A DNA stretch of 35,024 nucleotides from Flaviaestuariibacter sp. (lineage in GTDB: Bacteria > Bacteroidota > Bacteroidia > Chitinophagales > Chitinophagaceae): NCBI GenBank assembly GCA_028288515.1, contig JAQBNP010000211.1:1-35024 (forward strand), given 5' to 3'. Positions 7,154 to 14,510 of this stretch are shown here, in pieces; the first letter of the stretch is position 1; each line of letters opens with the position of its first letter. A model generated the notes under the pieces. The model did not search any database. It saw only the letters and a program-made list of their open reading frames with translations, and had not been told where the DNA came from. Position numbers and translations under genes: made by a program.

Positions 7154-8482
7154 TCAGCTCCTCGTCTCTAAATTCAAAAACTCCACTTCCCCGGTGAAGG
7201 ATTGGTTGAAGCTCATCATGTTGTCGAACTTCAGCTTCTCCGTCCGCATTTTCAGCTCGGGATATTTCGGGTTCCAGTTCGCCTGGATCTCTTCGATCGC
7301 CTTCAGGATCGCTTCCTGGTCGAACGTCTTTTTTTCCTTGTCGTAGTAGGCGTTGCTATAGCCGAGCGCCTGGAAGAAATCGGGGTAGTTGATCATCATG
7401 AACAGCTGGAAGAACTCGGTCACCGGCCGCGGCAGGCTGTACGAGTACTGGCAGTAGGCGATCCCATATTCCGATATCAGGGCGGCGATCTCGTAATGCT
7501 TGTTCTCTTTGTACCACGCGATGTTCTGGTTGGCGTTGTAGATCGCGTCCGCGATCGTTTTGTGTGCCTGCGGCATCACGATGGAGAAGGTGTAGCGCGA
7601 GCGGAAGAGGTGCGGGAAGACCTCTTCTTTCGTCCGTGCCTGCAGCTTCATGAATTCTTCGACCATCTCCTGGTTCTTTTCAGAAACGGGACGGTCGTCC
7701 TTGCGGAAATAAATGTCAACGATGCGCTCGATGTTCAGCAGCAGCTTCCCTTCGGGCAGTACGAGAAAATCGATCCGGTAGGCCAGGGCCAGCAGCATAT
7801 AGGCGATTCCACCGGAGAACTTGTCGGCATCAACCGTTTCAATGAGATCGAGCGTTTCCTTGATCCATTTCTGGAGGAATGCAAATTTCACTTCTTTCTC
7901 CGTGTCGGGGATCTGCGTGATATGGTCCGTGTCTACCGGCAGCAGCGACGTGAAATCCTGCACCAGGAGATCGTCCTGCTTGTCGGCCTTTGTTGCCAGC
8001 TCCTTGAGTCCGTAATAGAGCTTGCTGGGGTTGGCCGTTTCGATGTCGCTGTCGAACATCATGCAAAGCTTGTTTCCATTGATGGCGTAGCGGGTGTAGT
8101 AGAGGCTGAAATTCATTTCGAGAAGGCGCCGCATGACGGGCACGCTGGGCACGGGCATCTCGGCGAGCGCGACCTCCGCATTGAGGGTCTTGTCGTTGTA
8201 GAAGCCCCGGATGATCTTGGAACCCTGGTAGAAGGAGAATGTGCCGCTGTTGCCGGTCTGCACATGCGTCACATTGTCCGCCTCATCATCCGCGAGGTAG
8301 TCAAAAAACGTAGCGATGCTTTGGTAGAAATTCTTTTCCTTGAACTGTGCCTCGGCCTCGTTCCATTTCTCGACTTTGCCGATGGGCTTGTTGTTGTCGG
8401 AATAGCGGCCAAACCGGATGACGGGCTGTCCGCTCTCCACTTCTTTCTTTTTCGACCAGCTGAATAAGGTTTCCAACATCAT
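7154..8482 (-). CDS. Unknown protein with a YbjN/CesT-like segment, likely partner of the downstream protease
   Basis: About 442 residues with no signal peptide or membrane segment. The ATG pair at 8482/8479 is preferred over an upstream codon at 8557 because the extra residues are Gly/Pro-rich and an AAGGA lies just upstream of the pair. The N-terminus is followed by a helical segment (KWNEAEAQFKEKNFYQSIAT). Next comes a region at about residues 75-175 whose second half (VMRRLLEMNFSLYYTRYAIN, then LCMMFDSDIETANPSKLYYG, then KADKQDDLL) lines up with the C-terminal domain of the protease at 5906-7009 in spacing and key residues. The C-terminal half is helical with many aromatic residues and unknown to me. 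Gene order and the shared domain suggest heteromer formation, perhaps a substrate adaptor for the protease. That role is inference. Confidence 0.75.
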   Translation of the reverse strand: MMLETLFSWSKKKEVESGQPVIRFGRYSDNNKPIGKVEKWNEAEAQFKEKNFYQSIATFFDYLADDEADNVTHVQTGNSGTFSFYQGSKIIRGFYNDKTLNAEVALAEMPVPSVPVMRRLLEMNFSLYYTRYAINGNKLCMMFDSDIETANPSKLYYGLKELATKADKQDDLLVQDFTSLLPVDTDHITQIPDTEKEVKFAFLQKWIKETLDLIETVDADKFSGGIAYMLLALAYRIDFLVLPEGKLLLNIERIVDIYFRKDDRPVSEKNQEMVEEFMKLQARTKEEVFPHLFRSRYTFSIVMPQAHKTIADAIYNANQNIAWYKENKHYEIAALISEYGIAYCQYSYSLPRPVTEFFQLFMMINYPDFFQALGYSNAYYDKEKKTFDQEAILKAIEEIQANWNPKYPELKMRTEKLKFDNMMSFNQSFTGEVEFLNLETRS

Positions 8483-8675
8483 TCCAATCCTTCGTTTTAG
8501 CAGCCTGTGCCAGGCCGGGTTCGGTCTGCCCGGTGGGCCGGTCGCCCCGGTTCCCAAGTTCCTTCAAAAAAAGGACCACACGCCGCATCAAAATAAGGTC
8601 TTCTTTTTCAATTCCGGTGTTCAGCTCTTCTGTCGTTGCCCGTGAATTACCCGTCCGGCAAGATCAATTTTTGCT

Positions 8676-8683
8676 TAGTTTCG
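8676..8683 (+). promoter_or_regulatory. Possible -7 box of dnaN
   Basis: TAGTTTCG is one base from the TAnnTTTG motif and lies 92 nt before the dnaN ATG. No clear TTG at the -33 spacing was found, so the call is weak. Confidence 0.3.
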
Positions 8684-8775
8684 CCCCGGCCAGAATCCTT
8701 TCCGGGACCGGCGGACGAGACGCTCTCCAGGCGCCGGGAGGCGCTGCCGCTGCCGCCACAGACAAAACAGACAAC

Positions 8776-9891
8776 ATGAAATTTATTGCTTCTTCTTCTC
8801 AACTACTGAAACAACTGCAACAGATCGCGGGCGTCATCAACGCCAATACCGTGCTGCCGATCCTCGAGGACTTTCTTTTCGAAGTGAACAACGGAAAGCT
8901 CACCGTTGTTGCGACCGACCTTGAGACGGTCATGCGGATCCAGCTCGATGTGGAAGCCCGCGAAAGCGGCCGCGTTTGCATCCCGGCCAAGATCCTCATC
9001 GATTCGCTGAAGAACATTGCCGACCAACCGCTGACCTTTACGATCGACAAGAATTTCGGCATCGAGATCACCTCCGATAACGGCAAGTACAAGGTCATGG
9101 GCGAGAACCCCGACAATTTTCCAAAGGAGCCCGCCGCCGACGACACGACCTCCTTCACCATGCCCTCGTCCGCACTGGTAACAGCCATCAACAAGACCCT
9201 GTTCGCCGTGAGCAACGACGACCTGCGCCCGGCCATGACCGGCGTGTTCTTCGAGCTCAATAAAGAGTTTATCCAGTTTGTCGCTACGGACGCGCACCGG
9301 CTGGTTCGCTACAAGCGCACGGACGTGAGCTGCCCCCAGAACGATTCCTTTATCGTTCCGCGCAAGCCGCTCAACCTCCTCAAATCGGCCCTGCCCGACA
9401 ACGAGGACGAGCTGACCATCAACTACAACAGCAACCATCTCTTCGTTCGCAACGGCACCACGCAGCTCAGCTGCCGCCTGATCGACGCACGGTTCCCGGA
9501 CTATAAAGTGGTGATCCCCACCGACAACCCATATAAGCTGCTTGTCGGCAAATCACAGTTCCAGAGCGCTCTGCGCCGCGTCAGCGTTTTCTCCAACAAG
9601 AGCACCAACCAGGTTGCCCTCAATATCAGTGGCAGCGAGCTCGGACTGGCCGCACAGGACGTGGACTTTTCCTTTGAAGGAAATGAGCGCATGAAATGCC
9701 AGTACGACGGCGAAGACCTGACGATCGCCTTCAACGCCCGCTTCCTCATCGAGATGCTCAACGCCTCCGATGGTGAGGAAGTGCGCATCGAGCTGTCGAC
9801 ACCAACAAAGGCCGGCATCCTCCGCCCGACCGACAAAGAGGAAAATGAAGACCTGCTGATGCTGGTGATGCCGCTGATGCTCAACCAATGA
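8776..9891 (+). CDS. dnaN: DNA polymerase III beta subunit (sliding clamp)
   Basis: The ring-shaped clamp that tethers the replicative polymerase to DNA. The ATG at 8776 opens MKFIASSSQLLKQLQQIAGV, the standard first strand and helix, and gives 371 residues against about 366 in E. coli. Landmarks are NANTVLPILEDFLFEV, the domain-1 TDLETVMRIQL strand, KYKVMGENPDNFP, the central FVATDAHRLVRYKR, and the C-terminal LMLVMPLMLNQ. The frame is open upstream to 8533, but that part is not clamp-like and is not used. A strong terminator follows at 9912, so dnaN is transcribed alone. It lies about 8 kb from the predicted oriC. dnaA is not in the window, and dnaN apart from dnaA is common in this phylum. 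Confidence 0.97.
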   Translation: MKFIASSSQLLKQLQQIAGVINANTVLPILEDFLFEVNNGKLTVVATDLETVMRIQLDVEARESGRVCIPAKILIDSLKNIADQPLTFTIDKNFGIEITSDNGKYKVMGENPDNFPKEPAADDTTSFTMPSSALVTAINKTLFAVSNDDLRPAMTGVFFELNKEFIQFVATDAHRLVRYKRTDVSCPQNDSFIVPRKPLNLLKSALPDNEDELTINYNSNHLFVRNGTTQLSCRLIDARFPDYKVVIPTDNPYKLLVGKSQFQSALRRVSVFSNKSTNQVALNISGSELGLAAQDVDFSFEGNERMKCQYDGEDLTIAFNARFLIEMLNASDGEEVRIELSTPTKAGILRPTDKEENEDLLMLVMPLMLNQ

Positions 9892-9911
9892 TATTTTAAG
9901 AATGATCATCC

Positions 9912-9943
9912 GCCCGCCCCGCTCCCGGGGCGGGCTTTTTTTT
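9912..9943 (+). terminator. Rho-independent terminator of dnaN
   Basis: A perfect 10-bp GC stem (9912-9921 with 9926-9935, GCCCGCCCCG against CGGGGCGGGC) and a 4-nt loop are followed by eight T, 20 bp after the dnaN stop codon. Confidence 0.95.
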
Positions 9944-10054
9944 GGGCTGCTTTGAATAGCCGGCCGATCACCGGCGTATTGATAAACCTTCTGCTCCGGT
10001 TAAGCGCTGCAGGCGAAGCTCTCGCCTCTGTTCATTTCTTCTTACCTTTTGACT

Positions 10055-10462
10055 ATGAATTTCGTTCCCGTCCAGGTCTATATCAATTACATCGACGCAC
10101 ACATTGCCAAGGGGCAGCTCGAGGAAGAAGGGATCGAGTGCTGGCTGAAAGACGAGCACCTCGTTTCAACCACCCCCTTCCTGACCCAGGCCGTTGGAGG
10201 CATCAAGCTGATGGTGGCCGAAGACGATCGTGACCGCACGATCTCGATCCTCCGACAGATCGACGCCGACAAGCGCGCCAACCTTGCCTGCCCGCGTTGC
10301 CAAAGCACCGATGTGGAGTTCGTGACAACGCCGCGCAAAGCATCCAACTGGCTGGGGACGATCTTTGGCGGCCTGTTCGGCGATCTATCGCTGGCCGGCG
10401 ACAAGGTTTATCACTGCTTTTCGTGCGGCCATGAATTCCCGATACCCGACGACCCTCAATAA
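10055..10462 (+). CDS. DUF2007-domain protein with C-terminal zinc ribbon
   Basis: A soluble protein of 135 residues. Residues 1-75 match the DUF2007 'putative signal transducing protein' pattern: a first strand FVPVQVYINYIDAHIAKGQL, then EEEGIECWLKDEH, then VGGIKLMVAEDDRDRTISIL. Residues about 83-130 form a zinc ribbon, CPRC...CFSC, with a glycine-rich middle (LGTIFGGLFG). The ATG at 10055 is taken because the only earlier codon in frame is a TTG two codons upstream. The biochemical role of DUF2007 is not established. It is the first gene of a tight operon with the desaturase-like gene (6-bp gap), a small membrane protein and kdsB. Confidence 0.85.
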   Translation: MNFVPVQVYINYIDAHIAKGQLEEEGIECWLKDEHLVSTTPFLTQAVGGIKLMVAEDDRDRTISILRQIDADKRANLACPRCQSTDVEFVTTPRKASNWLGTIFGGLFGDLSLAGDKVYHCFSCGHEFPIPDDPQ

Positions 10463-10468
10463 ACTGCC

Positions 10469-11305
10469 ATGTGGACGGACATCATCGATCATTTCTCCAA
10501 CCTTGACAAGCGCCCCGGCGAGCGCCTCGGGTTGCTTGTAGGTGGTCTGCTGCTTTTCTGGATCATCGAGGGAGCCATTCCCCTGCTGCAGCCGGCGTAC
10601 AAGAAAAGCAAGCTGCGCCATGCGTCCGTAAACTTCGGCTTCACGCTGATCCATCTTCTTATTCATACGTTTCTTGCCGTCGTGATCGTGCTGCTGTCCG
10701 ACTGGTGCCGGCGCGAAGGCTTCGGCATTGTGTACTGGACCGGCGCCGGCGTCTTGGGCACCATCCTGCTTTCATTCCTCGTGCTGGATTTTTTTGGCGG
10801 CTGGCTCGTTCATATCACCGAGCACAAGCTCGGCGCTCTCTGGCGCTTCCATGTCGTTCACCACGCAGACAATAACGTTGATGTGACGACGGGCCTTCGT
10901 CACCACCCGGTCGAAAGCGTGCTGCGCGGCTTCTTCTTCTTTGCCGGCATCCTGGTGTCCGGTGCGCCGATGTACGCGGTGATGATCTTCCAGACACTGC
11001 TCGTACTGTCCACGGCGTTCACGCATGCCAATATTGCCCTGCCACGCCCTCTGGACCGCGCCCTGAGCTGGGTCCTTGTCTCGCCGAATATGCACAAGGT
11101 CCACCACCACTGGCAGCAGCCGTATACCGACAGTAATTACGGCGCTGTGCTGTCCATCTGGGACCGCCTTCTCGGAACCTACCGCGCGCTGGATCCGACA
11201 CAGATCCGCTACGGCCTCGACCGGTACTATCCCAACGAGCATGACGAGAATTTCATGATGCTGCTGAAGAAACCGTTTCAAAAACAAGAAGGGAAAAGAC
11301 CATGA
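10469..11305 (+). CDS. Sterol desaturase / fatty acid hydroxylase family membrane protein
   Basis: A 278-residue integral membrane di-iron enzyme of the fatty acid hydroxylase superfamily. The histidine clusters that bind the iron pair are visible: HITEH (115-119), HVVHH (128-132), HH (145-146) and HKVHHH (209-214). Hydrophobic segments lie at about residues 20-38, 58-78, 92-114, 155-182 and 180-195. Enzymes of this family add a hydroxyl group or double bond to lipids. The substrate here cannot be read from sequence. It overlaps the next gene by 4 bp (ATGA). Co-transcription with kdsB hints at outer-membrane lipid or lipid A-related chemistry, which is inference. Confidence 0.9.
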   Translation: MWTDIIDHFSNLDKRPGERLGLLVGGLLLFWIIEGAIPLLQPAYKKSKLRHASVNFGFTLIHLLIHTFLAVVIVLLSDWCRREGFGIVYWTGAGVLGTILLSFLVLDFFGGWLVHITEHKLGALWRFHVVHHADNNVDVTTGLRHHPVESVLRGFFFFAGILVSGAPMYAVMIFQTLLVLSTAFTHANIALPRPLDRALSWVLVSPNMHKVHHHWQQPYTDSNYGAVLSIWDRLLGTYRALDPTQIRYGLDRYYPNEHDENFMMLLKKPFQKQEGKRP

Positions 11306-11721
11306 GCTTTTTTGAATGGCTGGGCGAGTCGATGAACCCCGGGCCGCTCGGCACTGTCCATTCGGCGCGTCACAAGCCGGTGTTCCCGCCGGGCATGAAG
11401 CGTGGCCGGGTGCTGTTGCTGGCAGTCGTTGGCTGGACCCTTCTCGTTTACGGGCTGAACACCATTTACCACCTGGAGGAAGATCGGTGGCAGTGGGCTC
11501 TTGGGTTTGCGGTCTACCTGGCGATCGCTGCTTTGATCACACCCGCGCCCGACGCGCGCAACATGGGTTTTGCAGGTGGCCTGATCGACCACCCCTTCCG
11601 TATAACGGATGATTACAACCGCCTGCTTGCTTTCCTGCTCGTGTTCCTCGTGCCCGGCAAAATCATCATCTTTGCGGTGGCCGCCACCGTCAGGCTGGCC
11701 CGCCAGAAACTCTCCCCATGA
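11302..11721 (+). CDS. Small membrane protein of unknown function
   Basis: 139 residues with three or four hydrophobic segments: RVLLLAVVGWTLLVYGL, WALGFAVYLAIAALI, and LLAFLLVFLVPGKIIIFAVA near the C-terminus. No motif is recognised. The start overlaps the desaturase-like stop by 4 bp, and its own stop overlaps kdsB by 4 bp. Expression is therefore probably translationally coupled and the protein may work with its neighbours in envelope lipid synthesis. That link is inferred from position only. Confidence 0.8.
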   Translation: MSFFEWLGESMNPGPLGTVHSARHKPVFPPGMKRGRVLLLAVVGWTLLVYGLNTIYHLEEDRWQWALGFAVYLAIAALITPAPDARNMGFAGGLIDHPFRITDDYNRLLAFLLVFLVPGKIIIFAVAATVRLARQKLSP

Positions 11722-12440
11722 AGAAGATCGCAGTGATCCCGGCCCGCTACGCGGCTACACGTTTTCCCGGAAAATTAATGGAGCTGCTGGGCGACCGCCC
11801 CGTCATCACGCGCACCTACGAGGCTGCCGTCGAAACGGGCCTGTTCGATGCCGTGATCGTGGCCACGGACAGCGACGTGATTGCCGGCGAGATCCGCGCC
11901 CGCGGCGGTACCGTTGCCATGACGCGCAGCGACCATGAAAGCGGCACGGACCGTATTGCAGAAGCGGTTGCCGGCATCGAGGCCGACGTGATCGTGAATG
12001 TGCAGGGAGACACGCCGTTCGTCAATGCCGACGCGCTGCAACGACTGCTCGGCCTCTTCGACGACCCGGCCGTGCAGGTGGCTTCGCTCATGGACCCGAT
12101 CACGGACCCCGCAGAATTGCAGAACCCCAATGTCGTGAAGGTGGTCGTTGACCTCGGGAACAATTCGCTTTTTTTCAGTCGCAGCGTGCTGCCCTACCCC
12201 CGCAATACATCGATCACGATCCCGCACTACCGGCATATCGGGGTGTATGCCTTCCGCAAGGCCGCGCTCCTGCAGTTCACGCAATGGCCGGTGACACCGC
12301 TGGAAGATGCCGAAAAGATCGAGTGCCTGCGCTTCCTCGAGCACGGCGTTCCGCTGCGCATGGCCCTGACCGACCCGATCGGCGTAGACATCAATACACC
12401 GGAAGACCTGGCGAAGGCGCGGGAGACCTGGCGGGAGTGA
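11718..12440 (+). CDS. kdsB: 3-deoxy-manno-octulosonate cytidylyltransferase (CMP-Kdo synthetase)
   Basis: KdsB activates Kdo with CTP to give CMP-Kdo for the lipopolysaccharide inner core. The 240 residues are near the family norm of about 245. The nucleotide-binding start KKIAVIPARYAATRFPGK is diagnostic. It is followed by IVATDSDVI, the SDHESGTDRIAEA segment, VNVQGDTPFV (metal-binding Asp) and the C-terminal HIGVYAFRKAAL, DAEKIECLRFLEHG and GVDINTPEDL. It is the last gene of a four-gene operon and overlaps the preceding membrane protein by 4 bp. It indicates a Gram-negative outer membrane with Kdo-containing LPS. Confidence 0.97.
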   Translation: MKKIAVIPARYAATRFPGKLMELLGDRPVITRTYEAAVETGLFDAVIVATDSDVIAGEIRARGGTVAMTRSDHESGTDRIAEAVAGIEADVIVNVQGDTPFVNADALQRLLGLFDDPAVQVASLMDPITDPAELQNPNVVKVVVDLGNNSLFFSRSVLPYPRNTSITIPHYRHIGVYAFRKAALLQFTQWPVTPLEDAEKIECLRFLEHGVPLRMALTDPIGVDINTPEDLAKARETWRE

Positions 12441-12637
12441 TATACATTGACGATTTACGATTTTAGATTGAAAGCCTTTAAACGCAAAGCGCGCAAAGAA
12501 GCAAAGAAAAAGGCAAAGGGGGCCTCCTTCGTGCTCCTTCGCGTCCTTTGCGGCTTTGTGGTTCAAGCTCGCTCACCACTCACGATTCACTATTGACTAT
12601 TCACTATTCACTATTCACTATTCCCTACATTCGCTTC
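12441..12637. repeat. Composite intergenic repeat before corA (copy 2)
   Basis: Three parts lie in order. GATTTACGATTTTAGAT (12452-12468) has an exact inverted match at 13893-13909. A CGCAAAG-type element (12481-12563) has its left-arm words AACGCAAAGCGCGCAAAG roughly mirrored on the right by CCTTTGCGGCTTTG. A run of CACTATTCACTATTCAC words (about 12580-12625) follows. The second and third parts are arranged as at 690-945. Confidence 0.6.
12626..12633 (+). promoter_or_regulatory. Possible -7 box of corA, 4 nt before the start codon
   Basis: TACATTCG is one base from TAnnTTTG and ends 4 nt before the corA ATG, so transcription from it would give a leaderless mRNA. No TTG was found at the expected -33 spacing. 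Confidence 0.35.
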
Positions 12638-13735
12638 ATGCCTCCTGAACGCTACCTGAGATACCTGCTGCCGCCGTCCCTGTTCCATACCCAGCGGACG
12701 AAAGAGATCCTCAACGTCAACCCGACCATCGAGCAGAAACGCAAGCCGCTGGAATTGGTGACCGTGTCGGTCTATTCATACGATGCGCACGGCGTCACGG
12801 AAGCCACATACGATGACGTCGAGTCCGTCTTTCACTGCAAGGCCGATGCGGCCAACTGCTGGATCAATATCGACGGCATCCGCAAGGAAGATGTGGAGAA
12901 GGTCTCCGCGCATTTCGGCATTCACCCGCTCCTCTCCGAAGACATCCTCAGTCGCCACCAGCGCCCGAAGATGGACGAGGTCGACGGCATCCTCTACTGC
13001 CTTCTCAACATGCTGTACTTCAACGAGGAGCAAGGGTGCGTGGAGGTGGAGCAGGTAAGCATCGTGCTCGGCAAAGGCTTTGTCATCACGTTCCAGGAAG
13101 ATCCCAAACGAGACGTGTTCAACGCCATCCGCGACAAGCTGCGGGTGAGTGGCAGCAAGCTGCGCACGCGCGGTGTCGACTACCTCTGCTACTCGCTCCT
13201 CGACACCATCGTTGACAGCTACTATCTCGTCATGGAAAAGCTGGGGGACCGCATGGAATCCGTCGAGGAGGAAGTGATCCGCAACACCAACACAGTGGCC
13301 ATGGCGCGCATCAATAACCTGCGCAAAGAGCTGATCGTGCTGAAGCGAAATATCGCCCCTGTGCGCGATATCGTCAACAACATCATCCGCAGTGAAAGCG
13401 AGCTCCTCGAAGAGACCACCACGAAATATTTCAAGGACGTCTACGACCACATCATCCAGGCCTACGACCTCAGCGAAAACTACCGCGACGTGATGCTAAG
13501 CATGCAGGACCTCTACCTGAACAATGTAAACCTGCGCATGAATGAAGTAATGAAAGTGATGGCCGTCGTGACCTGCCTCCTCGCACCGGCAACGGTGATC
13601 GGCGGCATCTTCGGCATGAACTTCGAATCCATCCCGCTGCTGCATAATAAATGGGGCTTCCTGGCAGCGGTCGGACTGATGCTGATCATCCCCGTATGGA
13701 TGATCGGGATGTTCCGGAGGAAAGGATGGTTTTAG
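12638..13735 (+). CDS. corA: CorA-family magnesium/cobalt transporter
   Basis: An inner-membrane pentameric divalent cation channel. The ATG at 12638 begins MPPERYLRYLLPPSLFHTQR and gives 365 residues. Earlier codons in frame would translate the repeat at 12580-12625 and are rejected. The cytoplasmic funnel includes the family segment HPLLSEDILSRHQRPKMDEV and the long helix RMESVEEEVIRNTNT...LIVLKRNIAP. Two C-terminal membrane helices flank the signature GMNF at residues 326-329 (FGMNFESIP), and the protein ends with a basic tail (MFRRKGWF). It is monocistronic, flanked by AT-rich repeats on both sides. Confidence 0.95.
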   Translation: MPPERYLRYLLPPSLFHTQRTKEILNVNPTIEQKRKPLELVTVSVYSYDAHGVTEATYDDVESVFHCKADAANCWINIDGIRKEDVEKVSAHFGIHPLLSEDILSRHQRPKMDEVDGILYCLLNMLYFNEEQGCVEVEQVSIVLGKGFVITFQEDPKRDVFNAIRDKLRVSGSKLRTRGVDYLCYSLLDTIVDSYYLVMEKLGDRMESVEEEVIRNTNTVAMARINNLRKELIVLKRNIAPVRDIVNNIIRSESELLEETTTKYFKDVYDHIIQAYDLSENYRDVMLSMQDLYLNNVNLRMNEVMKVMAVVTCLLAPATVIGGIFGMNFESIPLLHNKWGFLAAVGLMLIIPVWMIGMFRRKGWF

Positions 13736-13737
13736 GA

Positions 13738-13912
13738 ATGTCCACTATTGAATATCGAATGTAGAAGGAGCGGGATGTCGAATATTGAATAAGGAAGGAA
13801 CGCTCAATAATCGATGCTCAATTCTCAGCTTTCAATGAAGAAAGGCGAATACAGGGAAGATGGCTGCTCCGCGCAGAAATCGGAAATCGTATATCTAAAA
13901 TCGTAAATCCTC
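13738..13912. repeat. Intergenic repeat words after corA
   Basis: GAATATCGAATGT and TGTCGAATATTGAATA words near 13750-13790, CTCAATAATCGATGCTC near 13802, then ATCTAAAATCGTAAATC at 13893-13909, an exact inverted copy of 12452-12468. No gene is seen here. Confidence 0.55.
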
Positions 13913-14419
13913 TCACCGTCTCTTAAACACCGGCACCGTGCTGCACGGCTCACCGTACATAATGCTCTTCGCAACAGGGAGCAGTGCCCGCGTGATCGCC
14001 GCATAGGCATAGTCGCCGACCGGCACCTCGCCACAACCCTTCACCACCACGCGCTGGTCAATATATTCATCCGTGTTGATCGCCTCGATCTGGCGCACCA
14101 CCAGGTGCTTGCGCATCTCATCGGCCGTACCCAGGAACACATCCGCCGCCACCGGCTGCAGGTAGCTCACCGCCAGCATATAGGCCCATACCGGGATCAC
14201 CGCATCGGCGCTGCACGTGATGGCGACATTCTGGCCTTCATAGCCCGACCAATCAGCCGTCTTCAGGGCTTCCCTGTAATCCTTCTCTTTCAAGATCAGA
14301 CCCATGAACAAATAGTCCTTCAGGTCGAAGGTGACGATCGCCGCCGTGGGAAGGAACCGCTCCAGGTCGAGCGTGATCAACCCGCTGTTCGCTACTTTAT
14401 TCACAAAAAGATCGCTCAT
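13913..14419 (-). CDS. DUF2480-family protein
   Basis: 168 residues, a cytosolic protein found widely in Bacteroidota. It starts MSDLFVNKVANSGLITLDLE and contains the conserved stretches DLKDYLFMGLILKEKDYREAL, VAITCSADAVIPVWAYM, RVVVKGCGEVPVGDYAYAAI and the ending KSIMYGEPCSTVPVFKRR. The conserved Cys residues (CSAD, KGCG, EPCST) suggest metal binding or catalysis, but I know of no assigned function. The ATG at 14419 is chosen because the homology begins there and a canonical TACCTTTG promoter lies 4 nt upstream. A farther codon at 14452 would place the promoter inside the gene. It is transcribed alone. Confidence 0.9.
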   Translation of the reverse strand: MSDLFVNKVANSGLITLDLERFLPTAAIVTFDLKDYLFMGLILKEKDYREALKTADWSGYEGQNVAITCSADAVIPVWAYMLAVSYLQPVAADVFLGTADEMRKHLVVRQIEAINTDEYIDQRVVVKGCGEVPVGDYAYAAITRALLPVAKSIMYGEPCSTVPVFKRR

Positions 14420-14423
14420 GACG

Positions 14424-14452
14424 CAAAGGTACAGCGGTTCCGTGTTGGTCAA
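14424..14452 (-). promoter_or_regulatory. Canonical Bacteroidota promoter of the DUF2480 gene
   Basis: On the minus strand TTG (14452-14450), an 18-nt spacer and TACCTTTG (14431-14424) match the -33 TTG / -7 TAnnTTTG consensus. The box ends 4 nt before the ATG, which predicts a leaderless transcript. Confidence 0.65.
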
Positions 14453-14460
14453 AAGCCAAC

Positions 14461-14491
14461 AAAAAAGCCACGCGGTGCGGCGTGGCTTTTT
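14461..14491 (-). terminator. Rho-independent terminator after the foldase gene
   Basis: An 11-bp stem, AAAAAGCCACG with CGTGGCTTTTT, and an 8-nt loop lie 20 bp beyond the foldase stop codon. It has T-runs on both strands, so it could work in both directions. It also separates the foldase gene from the DUF2480 promoter. Confidence 0.9.
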
Positions 14492-14510
14492 CGATCATCC
14501 AGTTGATGGA

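Noticed and set aside
7202-8467. Long plus-strand open frame (421 codons) opposite the YbjN-like gene
   Set aside because: Antisense shadow in GC-rich DNA. The minus-strand frame has coherent protein features and the plus-strand one does not.
8533-8775. N-terminal extension of DnaN
   Set aside because: The frame happens to be open upstream, but sliding clamps begin at the MKFI start at 8776 and the extra residues are not protein-like.
12548-12637. Longer CorA N-terminus
   Set aside because: The added residues translate the CACTATTCAC repeat. The ATG at 12638 has a promoter-like box directly before it.
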